From contig NZ_AP022609.1 in NCBI RefSeq assembly GCF_010729485.1, forward strand, positions 434,001 to 498,000: a stretch of DNA of 64,000 nucleotides, written 5' to 3'. Source of the stretch: Mycolicibacter hiberniae (lineage in GTDB: Bacteria; Actinomycetota; Actinomycetes; Mycobacteriales; Mycobacteriaceae). The notes below the pieces were generated by a model. The model did not search any database. It had not been told where the DNA came from and was given only the letters and a program-made list of their open reading frames with translations. Position numbers and translations under genes: made by a program. This document shows positions 43,386 through 56,223 of this stretch, in pieces. The first letter of the stretch is position 1. Every line of letters starts with the position of its first letter.

Positions 43386-44945
43386 TTACGACCAGCTGGG
43401 CAGCCAGATCTCCATGTTCCAGGTGGCCGGGGAGATCGGCACGCCGGTCAGAATCGGGTACAGCCAGGCGAAGTTGGTCAGGACCAGGGCCAGGTAACAC
43501 GACACCGCGAGCAGTCCGAGCGACCAGCGCTCCATGGTGCCGGATCTGCCGTTGTTGACGATGTCGATGCAGATCAGCGCCAACAGCATCGCCAGGAACG
43601 GTGCCATGGGCACCGCATAGAAGAAGTACATCTGCCGGTCGATGCCGGCGAACCACGGCAGCCAGCCCGCGCAGTAGCCCACCAGCGCCGCCGCGTAGCG
43701 CCAGTCGTGGCGCACCAGGCTGCGCCACAACGCGTAACCGAGCACCGGAACGGCCAGCCACCACATGGCCGGGGTGCCCACCAGCATCACCGCCTTGACG
43801 CAGGACACCGCGCCGCAGCCGGGGACGTCGTGCTGGTCGATCGCATACAGCACCGGGCGCAGCGACATCGGCCACGTCCACGGCTTGGACTCCCAGGGGT
43901 GGTGGTTACCGGCGCTGTTGGTCAGCCCGGAGTGGAAGTGATACGCCTGGTAGGTGTAGTGCCACAGCGAGCGCAGGGCGTCGGGCACCGGGAAGCGGCT
44001 CTCGAACCCGACCGACTGGCCGACGGCGTGGCGGTCCACCGCGGTCTCGGAGGCGAACCACGGGGCGTAGGACGCCAGATACACCCCGAACGGGATGAGC
44101 AGCATCGCGTAGGCGGTGGGGCAGACGTCGCGGCGCAGCGTCCCCAGCCAGGGCCGCCGCACCCGGTATTGCCGGCGGGCGGCGACATCGAACGCCAGCG
44201 ACATGGCGCCGAAGAACACCACGAAGTACAGGCCCGACCACTTGGTGGCGCAGGCCAGCCCGAGCAGCACGCCTGCCCCGAACCGCCACCAGCGCACCCC
44301 CAGCCGCGGGCCCCACGGCGTCGCGCCGCAGCGATCCTCGGTCAGCACGGTGTGCATTCGCATGCGGACCTGGTCGCGGTCGACGATCAGCGCCCCGAAG
44401 GCACTCACCACGAAGAAGGTCAGGAAGCCGTCCAGCAATGCGGTGCGCGCCGCGACGAAGCTGACCCCGTCACCCACCAGCAGCAGCCCGGCGATTCCGC
44501 CGGCCAGCGTGGAGCGGGTCATGCGCCGCACGATCCGAACCAGCAGGGCGATCGTGAGCACCCCGAGCAGCGCGCTGGTGAACCGCCAGCCCAGCCCGTT
44601 GTAGCCGAACAGGGCCTCACCGATCGCGATCAACTGCTTGCCGACCGGCGGGTGCACCACCAGGCCGTAGCCGGGATTGTCCTCCACGCCGTGGTTGTGC
44701 AGCATCTGCCAGGCCTGCGGGGCGTAGTGCTTCTCGTCGAAGATCGGGGTTCCGGCGTCGGTCGGGGTGTGCAGGTTGGCGAAGCGGGTCACCGCGGCCA
44801 ACAGCGTCACCGCCACGGTCACCGCCACCCCCCGGGCCCGGTCGGTCGGCCCGAAATCGGCGACCGGCACCAGCAATCCCGGACTGATCATCGGCGCGGC
44901 GCGCTCCGGCACGGCCGCAGGCTTCGTAGCGGTCGGAGCGCTCAT
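43386..44945 (-). CDS. pmt: Protein O-mannosyltransferase
   Basis: This 519-residue GT39 membrane enzyme mannosylates exported proteins from polyprenyl-phosphomannose. After TM1 comes the acidic loop GTPIFDEKHYAPQAWQML with the catalytic Asp-Glu pair. About eleven hydrophobic segments follow, with the large external loop around residues 300-360 (HYTYQAYHFHSGLTNSAGNH). It corresponds to Rv1002c. It is divergent from rsmI with only 24 bp between the start codons. Confidence 0.94.
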   Translation of the reverse strand: MSAPTATKPAAVPERAAPMISPGLLVPVADFGPTDRARGVAVTVAVTLLAAVTRFANLHTPTDAGTPIFDEKHYAPQAWQMLHNHGVEDNPGYGLVVHPPVGKQLIAIGEALFGYNGLGWRFTSALLGVLTIALLVRIVRRMTRSTLAGGIAGLLLVGDGVSFVAARTALLDGFLTFFVVSAFGALIVDRDQVRMRMHTVLTEDRCGATPWGPRLGVRWWRFGAGVLLGLACATKWSGLYFVVFFGAMSLAFDVAARRQYRVRRPWLGTLRRDVCPTAYAMLLIPFGVYLASYAPWFASETAVDRHAVGQSVGFESRFPVPDALRSLWHYTYQAYHFHSGLTNSAGNHHPWESKPWTWPMSLRPVLYAIDQHDVPGCGAVSCVKAVMLVGTPAMWWLAVPVLGYALWRSLVRHDWRYAAALVGYCAGWLPWFAGIDRQMYFFYAVPMAPFLAMLLALICIDIVNNGRSGTMERWSLGLLAVSCYLALVLTNFAWLYPILTGVPISPATWNMEIWLPSWS

Positions 44946-44969
44946 TCAGACGATCGTAGGCTGTGCGCC

Positions 44970-45806
44970 ATGCCCGATGGTCGATTGCTGCTGGGAGCCA
45001 CTCCGCTGGGCCAGCCCGCCGACGCCTCGCCGCGCCTGCTGGAGGCGCTGCGCAGCGCTGACGTGGTGGCCGCCGAGGACACCCGGCGGCTGCGGACCCT
45101 GGCCAAGGCGCTCGGCGTGCAGATCGCCGGCCGGGTGGTCAGTCTGTTCGACGCCAACGAGGCGACTCGGGTGCCGGCGCTGCTCGCCGACATCGAGGCC
45201 GGCGCCACGGTGCTGGTGGTCAGCGACGCGGGGATGCCACTGATCAGCGACCCGGGTTACCGCCTGGTGGCCGCCTGCGCCGAGGCCGGCCTGCCGGTGT
45301 CGTGTCTGCCCGGCCCCTCGGCGGTCACGACGGCGCTGGCGGTGTCCGGGCTGGCTTCGGACCGGTTCTGCTTCGAGGGCTTTGCGCCGCGCCGGCCGGC
45401 GGCGCGCCGGGCGTGGCTGGCGTCGCTGGCCGACGAACGGCGCACCTGCGTGTTTTTCGAATCGCCGCGGCGGCTGGCGCAATGCCTGCGCGACGCGGTC
45501 GACGAACTCGGCGGGCGACGCCGCGCGGTGGTGTGCCGGGAGCTGACCAAGACCCACGAAGAGGTGTTGCGCGGGACGCTGTCCGAGCTGGCCGAGTGGG
45601 CGTCCGGGGAGGTGCTGGGGGAGATCACCGTGGTGCTCGCCGGTGCCAGTCCGCGTGCGGACCTGCCGACCCTGGTGGCCGAGGTAGACCGGCTGACCGC
45701 CGACGGTATGCGGGTCAAGGACGCCTGCGCGCAGGCGATCGCCGCTGCCGGAGCGCCGGTGTCCCGGCGTGAGCTCTATGACGCGGTGCTGCGTTCCCGG
45801 GACTGA
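44970..45806 (+). CDS. rsmI: 16S rRNA 2'-O-methyltransferase RsmI (C1402)
   Basis: The 278-residue tetrapyrrole-methylase-fold enzyme has DGRLLLGATPLGQPADASPR, VVAAEDTRRLRTLAKALGV, the AdoMet loop VSDAGMPLISDPGYRLV, LPGPSAVTTALAVSGLASDR and VFFESPRRLAQCLRDAV. ATG at 44970 is chosen; the frame open upstream crosses pmt. Its last 31 bases overlap the end of pabB on the opposite strand. Confidence 0.93.
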   Translation: MPDGRLLLGATPLGQPADASPRLLEALRSADVVAAEDTRRLRTLAKALGVQIAGRVVSLFDANEATRVPALLADIEAGATVLVVSDAGMPLISDPGYRLVAACAEAGLPVSCLPGPSAVTTALAVSGLASDRFCFEGFAPRRPAARRAWLASLADERRTCVFFESPRRLAQCLRDAVDELGGRRRAVVCRELTKTHEEVLRGTLSELAEWASGEVLGEITVVLAGASPRADLPTLVAEVDRLTADGMRVKDACAQAIAAAGAPVSRRELYDAVLRSRD

Positions 45807-47026
45807 CCGGCGCCGACGATCGGGGCGGCCTTGTGCAGGCACTCCTGCCATTCGGCGTCGACGTCGGAGTCCGCGGTGATCCCACCGCCGACACCGAGCA
45901 CCGCGCCTCCGGCGGCGTCGAACTCCACCGTGCGGATCGCCACGTTGAGTTCGGCGCCGGCCACCGGTGACGCCAATCCCACCGTGCCGCAGTAGGCCCC
46001 GCGACGTGAGGGCTCCCAGGTGGAAAGGAGCTGACGGGCGCGGTGTTTGGGGGTCCCGGTCACCGAGGCGGGCGGGAATGTCGCCGCCAGCAGTTCCGCC
46101 ATGCTCAGCTGTTCGGGCACCCGGGCGGAAACGGTCGACACCAGATGCCATACGCCCGGCGCGGGCCGCACCGCCAGCAGTTCGGGCACGGTGACGGTCC
46201 CGGTGATCGCCACCCGGCCCAGGTCGTTGCGGACCAGGTCCACGATCATGATGTTCTCGGCGACATCCTTGGCTGAGGCGCGCAGCGCCGACGGGCGGGC
46301 GTAGTGCGGCAGGGTGCCCTTGATGGGGCTGGAGGCCACCACCTGTCCCCGTCGGCGCAGGAACAGCTCGGGAGACAGTGAGGCCACCGCGCCCCAGCCG
46401 CCTGCGACATAGGCGGCCCGGGCCGGGCCGGTGCGCGCCACCGCGTCGGCGAAGAAGTCCAGCGGGGCGCCGGTGACGGTTCCGGTGAAGCGGGTGCACA
46501 CGCAGGCCTGATACACCTCACCGGACCGGATGGCCTCCAGGCAGGCCAGCACCCCGGCGCGGTGGGCCTGCCGATCCGGTGTCTCCCAGTAGATGCGGCA
46601 ATCACGGGCCGGGGCGGGGGTGCTCAGCGCCTGTGCCAGCCAGCTCGGCATGGCTGCGCCGGACAGGCTCTCGAACCACCACTGGCCCTCGTCATCGTGC
46701 CGGAGCACACAGTCGGTCCAGCCACCGGCGGCCTCGGGAATACGCGGCCCCAGTCCGTCGGCGCCGGCGTCGGGATAGGACAGGTAGCCGATCCAACCGC
46801 CGCCCACCGCCCCGGGCGGGGCGTCGGCGACGGGTTCGGCCAGCTCGAACACCGAATCGGGATCGACCGGTTCGACGGCCACGCTCGGCGCGATCACCGC
46901 CTGGGATCCGAACCACTCGCCGGTCAGCGCGGCCGGCGGCGGCAGGCCCCGCCTGCCGGTGGCGTCGCCGACCGCGCGCAGCACCTCTGGTGCCGCCCCT
47001 AGGTCGCCGAGCCGCTCGATCCGCAC
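45776..47026 (-). CDS. pabB: Aminodeoxychorismate synthase component I
   Basis: This 416-residue chorismate-utilising enzyme makes 4-amino-4-deoxychorismate for folate. Signatures are SGEVYQACVCTRFTG, ASLSPELFLRRRGQVVASSP with IKGT, DVAENIMIVDLVRNDLGRVA, and SVTGTPKHRARQLL. The C-terminus has GVGGGITADSDVDAEWQE. It corresponds to Rv1005c and overlaps rsmI tail-to-tail by 31 bp. Confidence 0.93.
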   Translation of the reverse strand: MRIERLGDLGAAPEVLRAVGDATGRRGLPPPAALTGEWFGSQAVIAPSVAVEPVDPDSVFELAEPVADAPPGAVGGGWIGYLSYPDAGADGLGPRIPEAAGGWTDCVLRHDDEGQWWFESLSGAAMPSWLAQALSTPAPARDCRIYWETPDRQAHRAGVLACLEAIRSGEVYQACVCTRFTGTVTGAPLDFFADAVARTGPARAAYVAGGWGAVASLSPELFLRRRGQVVASSPIKGTLPHYARPSALRASAKDVAENIMIVDLVRNDLGRVAITGTVTVPELLAVRPAPGVWHLVSTVSARVPEQLSMAELLAATFPPASVTGTPKHRARQLLSTWEPSRRGAYCGTVGLASPVAGAELNVAIRTVEFDAAGGAVLGVGGGITADSDVDAEWQECLHKAAPIVGAGQSRERSTAS

Positions 47027-47038
47027 GGCACTAGCTTG

Positions 47039-47944
47039 TCAGACATCCGCGCCGCGGGTGATCTCGCGGGCGGCGGCCACCGCGGCCAGCTTGTCCGGGT
47101 TGCGCATCGCGTAGAAGTTCGTGATCAGCCCGTCGACGATCTCGACGGTGAACACGCCCTCCAGGCGGTCGGCGCGGTAGAGCAGCACCGCGGGGGCGGA
47201 GTTGCAGACCCCCATGTCAACGCGCGCATCGGGCATCTGCGCACCCTGGCGCAGCAGGCCGATGACGGTCCGGGCGACCTTGTCGGCGCCGAGGATCGGT
47301 CGTCGCGCCGCAGTGGCCTTGCCGCCGCTGTCGGCGGTCCAGGCCACGTCGGGCGCCAGCATCGACAGCACCGTCGTCAGGTCGCCGCCCGCCGCCGCGG
47401 TCAGGAACTCCGTGGTGATCCGGGCGCTCTCGGCCGGGTCCAGCGGGGTGTAGCGCGGCCGCCGGGCCTGGACATGGCCGCGCGCCCGGTGGGCGACCTG
47501 TCGAGCCGCGGTCTCGGTTTTGCCGATCGCGGCCGCGATCTCGTCGTAGCCGAACCCGAACACCTCACGCAGCACGAACACGGCCCGCTCGTCGGGACTC
47601 AGCGTCTCCAGAACCACCAGCATGGCCATCGACACCGATTCGGCCAGCACCACGTCGGAAGAGGGGTCCTGCTCGGTGAGCAGCAGGGGTTCGGGCAGCC
47701 ACGGGCCGACGTACTCCTCCCGGCGCCGGCTACTGGCCCGCAGCGTATTGAGGGCCTGGTGGGTGACCAGCCGGGCCAGGTATGCCTTGACGTCTCGGAC
47801 CCCGGCCAGGTCCACCTCGGCCCAGCGCAGATAGCTGTCCTGCAACACATCGTCGGACTCGGTCGCCGAGCCCAGAATCTCGTAGGCGATGGTGAACAGC
47901 AGGGGCCGCAGCTCGGTGAACCGGTCAGCGTGCTCGTCTTTCAC
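47039..47944 (-). CDS. SigJ-like ECF41-type RNA polymerase sigma factor with SnoaL tail
   Basis: The 301-residue sigma factor has region 2 (FTELRPLLFTIAYEILGSAT, ESDDVLQDSYLRWAEVDL) and region 4 (LVVLETLSPDERAVFVLREV, GYDEIAAAIGKTETAARQVA). A C-terminal SnoaL-like domain from about residue 185 (ITTEFLTAAAGGDLTTVLSM, ending NFYAMRNPDKLAAV) is typical of ECF41 factors, where the tail tunes activity in place of an anti-sigma protein. GTG at 47944 overlaps the stop of the oxidoreductase gene (GTGA). SigJ is the nearest named relative I recall. Confidence 0.87.
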   Translation of the reverse strand: MKDEHADRFTELRPLLFTIAYEILGSATESDDVLQDSYLRWAEVDLAGVRDVKAYLARLVTHQALNTLRASSRRREEYVGPWLPEPLLLTEQDPSSDVVLAESVSMAMLVVLETLSPDERAVFVLREVFGFGYDEIAAAIGKTETAARQVAHRARGHVQARRPRYTPLDPAESARITTEFLTAAAGGDLTTVLSMLAPDVAWTADSGGKATAARRPILGADKVARTVIGLLRQGAQMPDARVDMGVCNSAPAVLLYRADRLEGVFTVEIVDGLITNFYAMRNPDKLAAVAAAREITRGADV

Positions 47945-49119
47945 ACCGCCGCCTCTCGTCGGCCCTGCCCCGGTGCCGGTTGGGCGGTCCGGGTGCCGCT
48001 CTTCATCCAACGGTACGAGCCCGGTGCGATCGCCTCACCCCGAATCCACTTCACCGTGGACCGGCAGATGGCCTCCTTGACCACGGCGCCGAGCCGGCCG
48101 CCGGCGAACGCCTTGATCGGGGTGTCGTCGCGGTGCGACATCTGCACGGTCGCCGCGTGGCGGCCCACACTGATGCATTGTGCGGCGAACGCCTGGTCCA
48201 CGGCCGCCGGTGCGGTGTCGGCGATTCGCGCCAACACGGTGTTGGCGGCCTGGGCGCCCAGCGGCAGCGCTGCCTGGCAGCTCATCCGCAGTGGCCTGCC
48301 CGAGGGGGCAACGGCGTCCCCGGCCGCCACAATCCACGGGTTGTCGACGCTGGTCAGGGTCTCGTCGGTGAGCAGCCGGCCCAGCGTGTCGGTGGCCAGC
48401 CCACTGGTGGCAGCCAGATCCGGCACCCCGAATCCCGCTGTCCAGACCGTCACCGCGCTGGGCAGCACCGTGCCGTCGTCCAGCACCACGGCATCGGGGC
48501 GCACCTCGGCCACCACCGCGGCTTCGCGCACCGCGACCCCCAGCTTGCGCAGGGCCTTGGCCACCGAGTGGCGGCCCGCCGCGTGCAGTGACGGTCCCAG
48601 CCGCCCGCCGCAGACCAGGGTCACCGCCCGTCCCGGCGCGGCCAGCTCGGCCGCCGCCTCGATTCCGGTCAGCCCGCCGCCGACCACCGTCACCGCGGCC
48701 TCCGGGTCCACCGTGTCGAGTCGGGCCAGCAGCCGCGCAGCGGACTCGAACTCGCTCATGGAGTAGGCGAATTCGGCGGCGCCGGGGACAGCCGGGGTGA
48801 TCGCGCCGGTGCTGCCGACCGCGTAGATGAGGTAGTCGTAGCGCAGTACGGTGCCCGAGGCCAGCCGGATGCGCCGGTCCGCGGCGTCGATTGCGGTGGC
48901 GGAGTCGACCAGCAGCCCGATCCCGTCACCGAGCAGCTCGGAGTAGTCCACGGTGGCCGTGCCCGTGCCGGCGATGTACTGGTGCAGCCGGATGCGCTCG
49001 ACGAAAACCGGCCGCGGGTTGACCACGGTGATGTCGACGGCCGGATTCCGGCGCAGTCGGTTGGCGGCCAGGGTGCCGGCATAGCCGCCGCCGAGGATGA
49101 CGACCTGGATGCGGGTCAT
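47941..49119 (-). CDS. FAD-dependent pyridine nucleotide oxidoreductase (NDH-2-like)
   Basis: This 392-residue flavoprotein has N-terminal FAD site QVVILGGGYAGTLAANRLRR, a second Rossmann loop AVTVVGGGLTGIEAAAELAA and C-terminal FAD contact WIVAAGDAV. It resembles type II NADH dehydrogenases and carotenoid- or nitrite-reductase-like disulfide oxidoreductases but lacks a CxxxxC redox pair. It is coupled to the downstream ECF41 sigma factor, a common pairing (oxidoreductase plus ECF41). AGGAG lies 9 bases before the ATG. Confidence 0.87.
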   Translation of the reverse strand: MTRIQVVILGGGYAGTLAANRLRRNPAVDITVVNPRPVFVERIRLHQYIAGTGTATVDYSELLGDGIGLLVDSATAIDAADRRIRLASGTVLRYDYLIYAVGSTGAITPAVPGAAEFAYSMSEFESAARLLARLDTVDPEAAVTVVGGGLTGIEAAAELAAPGRAVTLVCGGRLGPSLHAAGRHSVAKALRKLGVAVREAAVVAEVRPDAVVLDDGTVLPSAVTVWTAGFGVPDLAATSGLATDTLGRLLTDETLTSVDNPWIVAAGDAVAPSGRPLRMSCQAALPLGAQAANTVLARIADTAPAAVDQAFAAQCISVGRHAATVQMSHRDDTPIKAFAGGRLGAVVKEAICRSTVKWIRGEAIAPGSYRWMKSGTRTAQPAPGQGRREAAV

Positions 49120-49154
49120 GGGTGGCTCCTGTCGTTGAAGGTGCTTATGCCTTC

Positions 49155-49182
49155 AAGACACCGCGGAGCCCGAAAATGTGAC
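49155..49182 (-). promoter_or_regulatory. Candidate SigJ-type promoter for the oxidoreductase-sigma operon
   Basis: Read leftward, GTCACA (49182-49177) is followed by 16 bases and TGTCTT (49160-49155). The -35 and spacing match the GTCACA-N16-CGTCCT pattern I recall for mycobacterial SigJ; the -10 matches in four of six bases. It lies 35 bp upstream of the oxidoreductase start and would let the sigma factor control its own operon. Confidence 0.45.
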
Positions 49183-49234
49183 ACGGACCGGCCGGGCTTC
49201 GCCGGTCTCACCGCCGCGGCCGGGCCGGCACCGT

Positions 49235-50776
49235 TTAGGGCTGGTGGCGCGGGAAAACCCCGGACGGCGGCGGCAGGTGCCGTCCCGCTGTCAGCCGGTT
49301 GGGCACGGCGGTGAACGCCCGCTGCTCGCTGGGCTGGCCCAGCAGGTCCAGCAGCTTGGCCGCCGAGTCCGGCATCACCGGCTGCACCAGCAGCGCCGCG
49401 ATCCGCACCACCTCGAGGGTGGTGTACAGGACGGTGCCGAAGCGGGCCTGGTCCGCCGCGGACTCGCTCTTGGCCAGCTTCCACGGCTCGTGGGCGGAGA
49501 AGTACCGGTTGGCCGCGCCCAGCATCAGCCAGATCGCCTCGAGTCCCAGGTGCATGGACTGGGTGCCGAACGCGTCCCGCACCCTGTCCAGCAGGCCGTC
49601 GGCCAGCGCCAGCAACTCGGCGTCGTCCGCGGTCGGCGCGGTCGGCTCGGGCACCACCCCGGCCAGGTTCTTGGCCACCATCGACAGCGAGCGCTGCGCC
49701 AGGTTGCCCAGTTCGTTGGCCAGATCGGCGTTGACCCGGCTGATCATGGCCTCGTCGGAGATGCTGCCGTCCTGGCCGAACGGGATCTCCCGCAGCAGAA
49801 AATAACGCACCTGGTCCACGCCGTACTTGTCGACGAACGCGACCGGATCGATGACATTGCCCACCGACTTGCTCATCTTCTCGCCGCTGTTGAGCAGGAA
49901 GCCGTGCGCGAAGACTCGGCGCGGCAGTTCGACACCGGCCGACATCAGAAACGCCGGCCAGTACACGGTGTGGAATCGGATGATGTCCTTGCCGATCATG
50001 TGCAGATCCGCCGGCCAGTACCGGCGGAACGCCGCGGACTCGGTGTCCGGGTAGCCGACCCCGGTCAGATAGTTGGTCAGCGCGTCCACCCACACGTACA
50101 TCACATGGTCGGGGTGTCCGGGCACCGGTACGCCCCAGTCGAACGACGTGCGCGAGATCGACAGGTCGCGCAGGCCGCCGGAGACAAAGCTGATGACCTC
50201 GTTGCGGCGCACCTCCGGGGCGATGAAATCCGGATGCGTCTCGTAGTGTGCCATCAGCCGCTCGGCGTAGGCCGAGAGGCGGAAGAAGTAGGTCTGCTCC
50301 TCGGTCCAGGTGACCGGGGCCCCGGTTTCGGCGGCCACCCGCGAACCGTCTTCCGTCAGCCGTGTCTCGCCCTCGGTGAAGAACCGCTCGTCGCGCACCG
50401 AGTACCAGCCGGAGTAGGCGTCCAGGTAGATGTCGCCGGCGTCGACCATGCGCTGCCAGATCGCCTTGGAGGCCTCCAGGTGGTCGGCGTCGGTGGTGCG
50501 GATGAACCGGTCGAACGAGATGTTGAGCTTGCGCTGCAGGTTCTCGAAGACATCGGAGTTACGCCGTGCCAGCTCCGCGGTCGGGATGCCCTCGGCCGCG
50601 GCGGTCTCCGCCATCTTCAGACCGTGCTCGTCGGTCCCGGTCAGGTACCGCACGTCGTATCCGTCGAGCCGGTGGAATCGGGCGATCGCGTCGGTGGCGA
50701 TGTACTCGTAGGCGTGACCGATGTGCGGGTCACCGTTGGGGTAGGTGATCGCGGTGGTGACGTAGAAGGGCTTCAT
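49235..50776 (-). CDS. metG: Methionyl-tRNA synthetase
   Basis: This 513-residue class I aminoacyl-tRNA synthetase has the HIGH box in YPNGDPHIGHAYEYIATDA, KMSKS in LNSGEKMSKSVGNVID, and the methionine-binding region VYWPAFLMSAG. The insert domain has no CxxC zinc knuckles, as in the mycobacterial short form. ATG at 50776 is preferred over the adjacent GTG at 50779. It is divergent from tatD with 24 bp between start codons. It corresponds to Rv1007c. Confidence 0.95.
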   Translation of the reverse strand: MKPFYVTTAITYPNGDPHIGHAYEYIATDAIARFHRLDGYDVRYLTGTDEHGLKMAETAAAEGIPTAELARRNSDVFENLQRKLNISFDRFIRTTDADHLEASKAIWQRMVDAGDIYLDAYSGWYSVRDERFFTEGETRLTEDGSRVAAETGAPVTWTEEQTYFFRLSAYAERLMAHYETHPDFIAPEVRRNEVISFVSGGLRDLSISRTSFDWGVPVPGHPDHVMYVWVDALTNYLTGVGYPDTESAAFRRYWPADLHMIGKDIIRFHTVYWPAFLMSAGVELPRRVFAHGFLLNSGEKMSKSVGNVIDPVAFVDKYGVDQVRYFLLREIPFGQDGSISDEAMISRVNADLANELGNLAQRSLSMVAKNLAGVVPEPTAPTADDAELLALADGLLDRVRDAFGTQSMHLGLEAIWLMLGAANRYFSAHEPWKLAKSESAADQARFGTVLYTTLEVVRIAALLVQPVMPDSAAKLLDLLGQPSEQRAFTAVPNRLTAGRHLPPPSGVFPRHQP

Positions 50777-50800
50777 CACCGTTCACCCTATTGTGTGCGG

Positions 50801-53800
<3,000 letters not shown>

Positions 53801-54706
53801 CGGCTCGCCGGGAACTTCGCCAGCGCCCGTTGCACGACCACGTCGGCGGCCCGGGCTCCCGGTCCCAGGCTGGCCGACAGGGCAGGGGCCAGTAGTCGCA
53901 GGTGCGCGTCGGCCAGGTCGGCGGCGTCGCGAGCGGTGAACGGCGGAGCCCCGGTGAGCAACTCGACCGCGGTGCACGCCAGGGCGTACTCGTCGGTGGC
54001 CGCCGAGGGCGCCTTGCCGTGCAGGATCTCCGGTGCGGTGTAGGGCAGCGACACCTCGCGGGCGCCGGAATGCCGGGACCGGTGGCGGACGTCGTCGACG
54101 ACGGCGTGGGCCTCCCCGAAATCGGTCAGCACCGCCCCGGCGTGGCCGAAGTCCGCGGGGATGAGGATGTTGGCGGGTTTGACGTCGCCGTGCACGATGC
54201 CGCGACGGTGTGCGTAGTCCAGTGCCGCGGCCACCTGGGCCAGCGCGGTCAGCCGGTCCGCGAGCGTGCGCAGGCCGCTCGCCTTGCCTCCGTCGACGTA
54301 CTGCATCGCCAGCCAGAACGGCCCGTGTCGATACACCGCGACGATATGGGGGTGCTTGAGCGCGCTGGCGAACGCGAACTCGCGGCTCAGCCGGGCCTGC
54401 TGCGCGGGGGAGCGGTGCGCCTCGTCGAGGACCTTCAGTGCCACGGGCACGGCGGGACTGCCGGGGGCATAGGCCCGATACACCACGGCGTGCCCCCCGC
54501 GGCCGACCTCGCGGTCGATCACATAGCCGCCGTAGCCGACCCCGGCTCCCGCCATGGGCTCAGGTTAGGGCGGCGCAGCCCGGTTGGGTGCAGATACGGC
54601 CGGCGCGCAGATAACTGAGAGAAACATGATCGTAACGGTAGAAATACATGACGTTTCGCTGGTGAAAGGTAATAATCAACTCCCATCCACCATCCGAGAG
54701 GCGGCC

Positions 54707-56173
54707 ATGACAGCTCTTTCGACCCGCAATCCCCGCTCGCTCGGTGCGGTGCCGCTGGCACTGGCCGCCCTCGCCGCAGCGGGCGTCGCGCCGGTGCCGG
54801 CGGCCGGGCCGGCCGCGACCGCCAAGACGGTGGTGGCGCAGGCCACGCTGCTCGACACCGAGTCGTGGATCATGGGCGGCAGTGGCCTCCCGATCCCAAC
54901 GCCGCAGTATCTGAGTGCCCTCACCGAGCGGTATCTCGACCCGGCGGTCCCCAAGTTCCCGGGCCAGCCGACCTTCCCGGTGGACGCCACCAACGCCCTG
55001 TTCACCCCGGAGGGTCTCTATCCGCTCACCGGCGTGAAAACGCTGCCGCTGGACACCTCGGTGCAGCAGGGGTCCACCATCTTGTTCCACACCATCATGG
55101 AGGAGATCGGCAAAGGCAATGACCTTGTCGTGATGGGATATTCGCAGAGCGGCATCATCAACGGCGTGGTGATGGACAAGCTGCTGGCGCTGCCCGAAGA
55201 GCTGCGGCCCACGGCCGACGAGCTGTCCTTCGTGACGTTGGGCAGTCCGTCCAACCCCAACGGCGGCCTGCTTCCCCGCTTCGACATCCCCGGCGTTCCG
55301 CTGAGCCTGGCCAGCCTGGGTGTCACGTTCAGCGGCGGCGCGCCGTCGGAGACCCCGTGGGCGTCGGTGAACTACGCACAGGAATACGACGGGTTCGCCG
55401 ACTTCCCGAAGTACCCACTGAACGTCCTGGCCGACCTCAACGCCTTCATGGGCATCCTGTTCATCCACCGCACCTATCCGTCGTTGACCGACGAGCAGCT
55501 GGCGGCCGCCATCGAGCTGGACGTCTCGGAGGGCTACGCGGGCAACACCCGGTACTTCATGATCCCCTCCGAGAACCTGCCGCTGTTGGAACCGTTGCGC
55601 AGCAACGCATTCGGCGATGCATTCGCCGATCTGTTGCAGCCCGTGCTGCGGGTGCTGGTCAATCTCGGCTACGGCGACATCGAACACGGCTGGGACCAGG
55701 GTCCGGCGGACATCTCCACACCGTTCGGTCTGTTCCCCGACGTCAACCCGATGGACGTGCTCACCGCCCTGGCCAACGGCGCTCAGCAGGGTTGGACCGA
55801 CTTCGGCGACGCCCTGCAGGACCTGTCGTCGGGCAGCGCGGCGGACTGGTTCGGCCTGGACACCGGCGCCGCGCTGGACTTCTCCCTGCCCAGCCTGAGC
55901 GAGGTCGTCAACGCGTTCAGCAGCGCTGCGGCCTCGCTCTACGCGACCCTGCTGCCGACCGCCGACATCATCAACTCCCTGGTGACCAGCCTGCCGGCCT
56001 ACAACGTGAGCCTGTTCTTCGACGAGTTGCTCTCCGGTGACCTGGTCGGGGCGATCGGCATGCCGTTGGCGGCCACCACCGGACTGGTCACCATGGCGGC
56101 GGGGTTCCAGGCGGCGGTGTTTGCGGAGGCGTTCGCCGCCATCGAGCAGGACTTCGCCGATCTGTTCTCCTGA
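54707..56173 (+). CDS. Secreted PE-PPE-domain serine hydrolase
   Basis: The 488-residue protein has an N-terminal signal-like segment ([20 protein letters not shown]), then an alpha/beta-hydrolase PE-PPE domain. This includes [14 protein letters not shown] [12 protein letters not shown], nucleophile motif GYSQSG with S146, [16 protein letters not shown] and a C-terminal helical region. It lacks the PE or PPE domain that usually carries this hydrolase. Export is therefore probably through Sec or Tat rather than ESX. Its likely activity is on lipid esters. It lies between the kinase and ispE, and the 150 bp upstream are distinctly AT-richer than the surroundings. GAGAGGCGGCC precedes the ATG. 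Confidence 0.85.
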   Translation: MTALSTRNPRSLGAVPLALAALAAAGVAPVPAAGPAATAKTVVAQATLLDTESWIMGGSGLPIPTPQYLSALTERYLDPAVPKFPGQPTFPVDATNALFTPEGLYPLTGVKTLPLDTSVQQGSTILFHTIMEEIGKGNDLVVMGYSQSGIINGVVMDKLLALPEELRPTADELSFVTLGSPSNPNGGLLPRFDIPGVPLSLASLGVTFSGGAPSETPWASVNYAQEYDGFADFPKYPLNVLADLNAFMGILFIHRTYPSLTDEQLAAAIELDVSEGYAGNTRYFMIPSENLPLLEPLRSNAFGDAFADLLQPVLRVLVNLGYGDIEHGWDQGPADISTPFGLFPDVNPMDVLTALANGAQQGWTDFGDALQDLSSGSAADWFGLDTGAALDFSLPSLSEVVNAFSSAAASLYATLLPTADIINSLVTSLPAYNVSLFFDELLSGDLVGAIGMPLAATTGLVTMAAGFQAAVFAEAFAAIEQDFADLFS

Positions 56174-56223
56174 CCGGCGCGACCGCCGTCGCCGAGCCGC
56201 CTCGGACCGTTAGTCTCATCGGC

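Noticed and set aside
44946..46499. Minus-strand frame of about 517 codons across rsmI and pabB
   Set aside because: It is antisense to rsmI and runs in another frame of pabB; both genes have full family motifs in their own frames.
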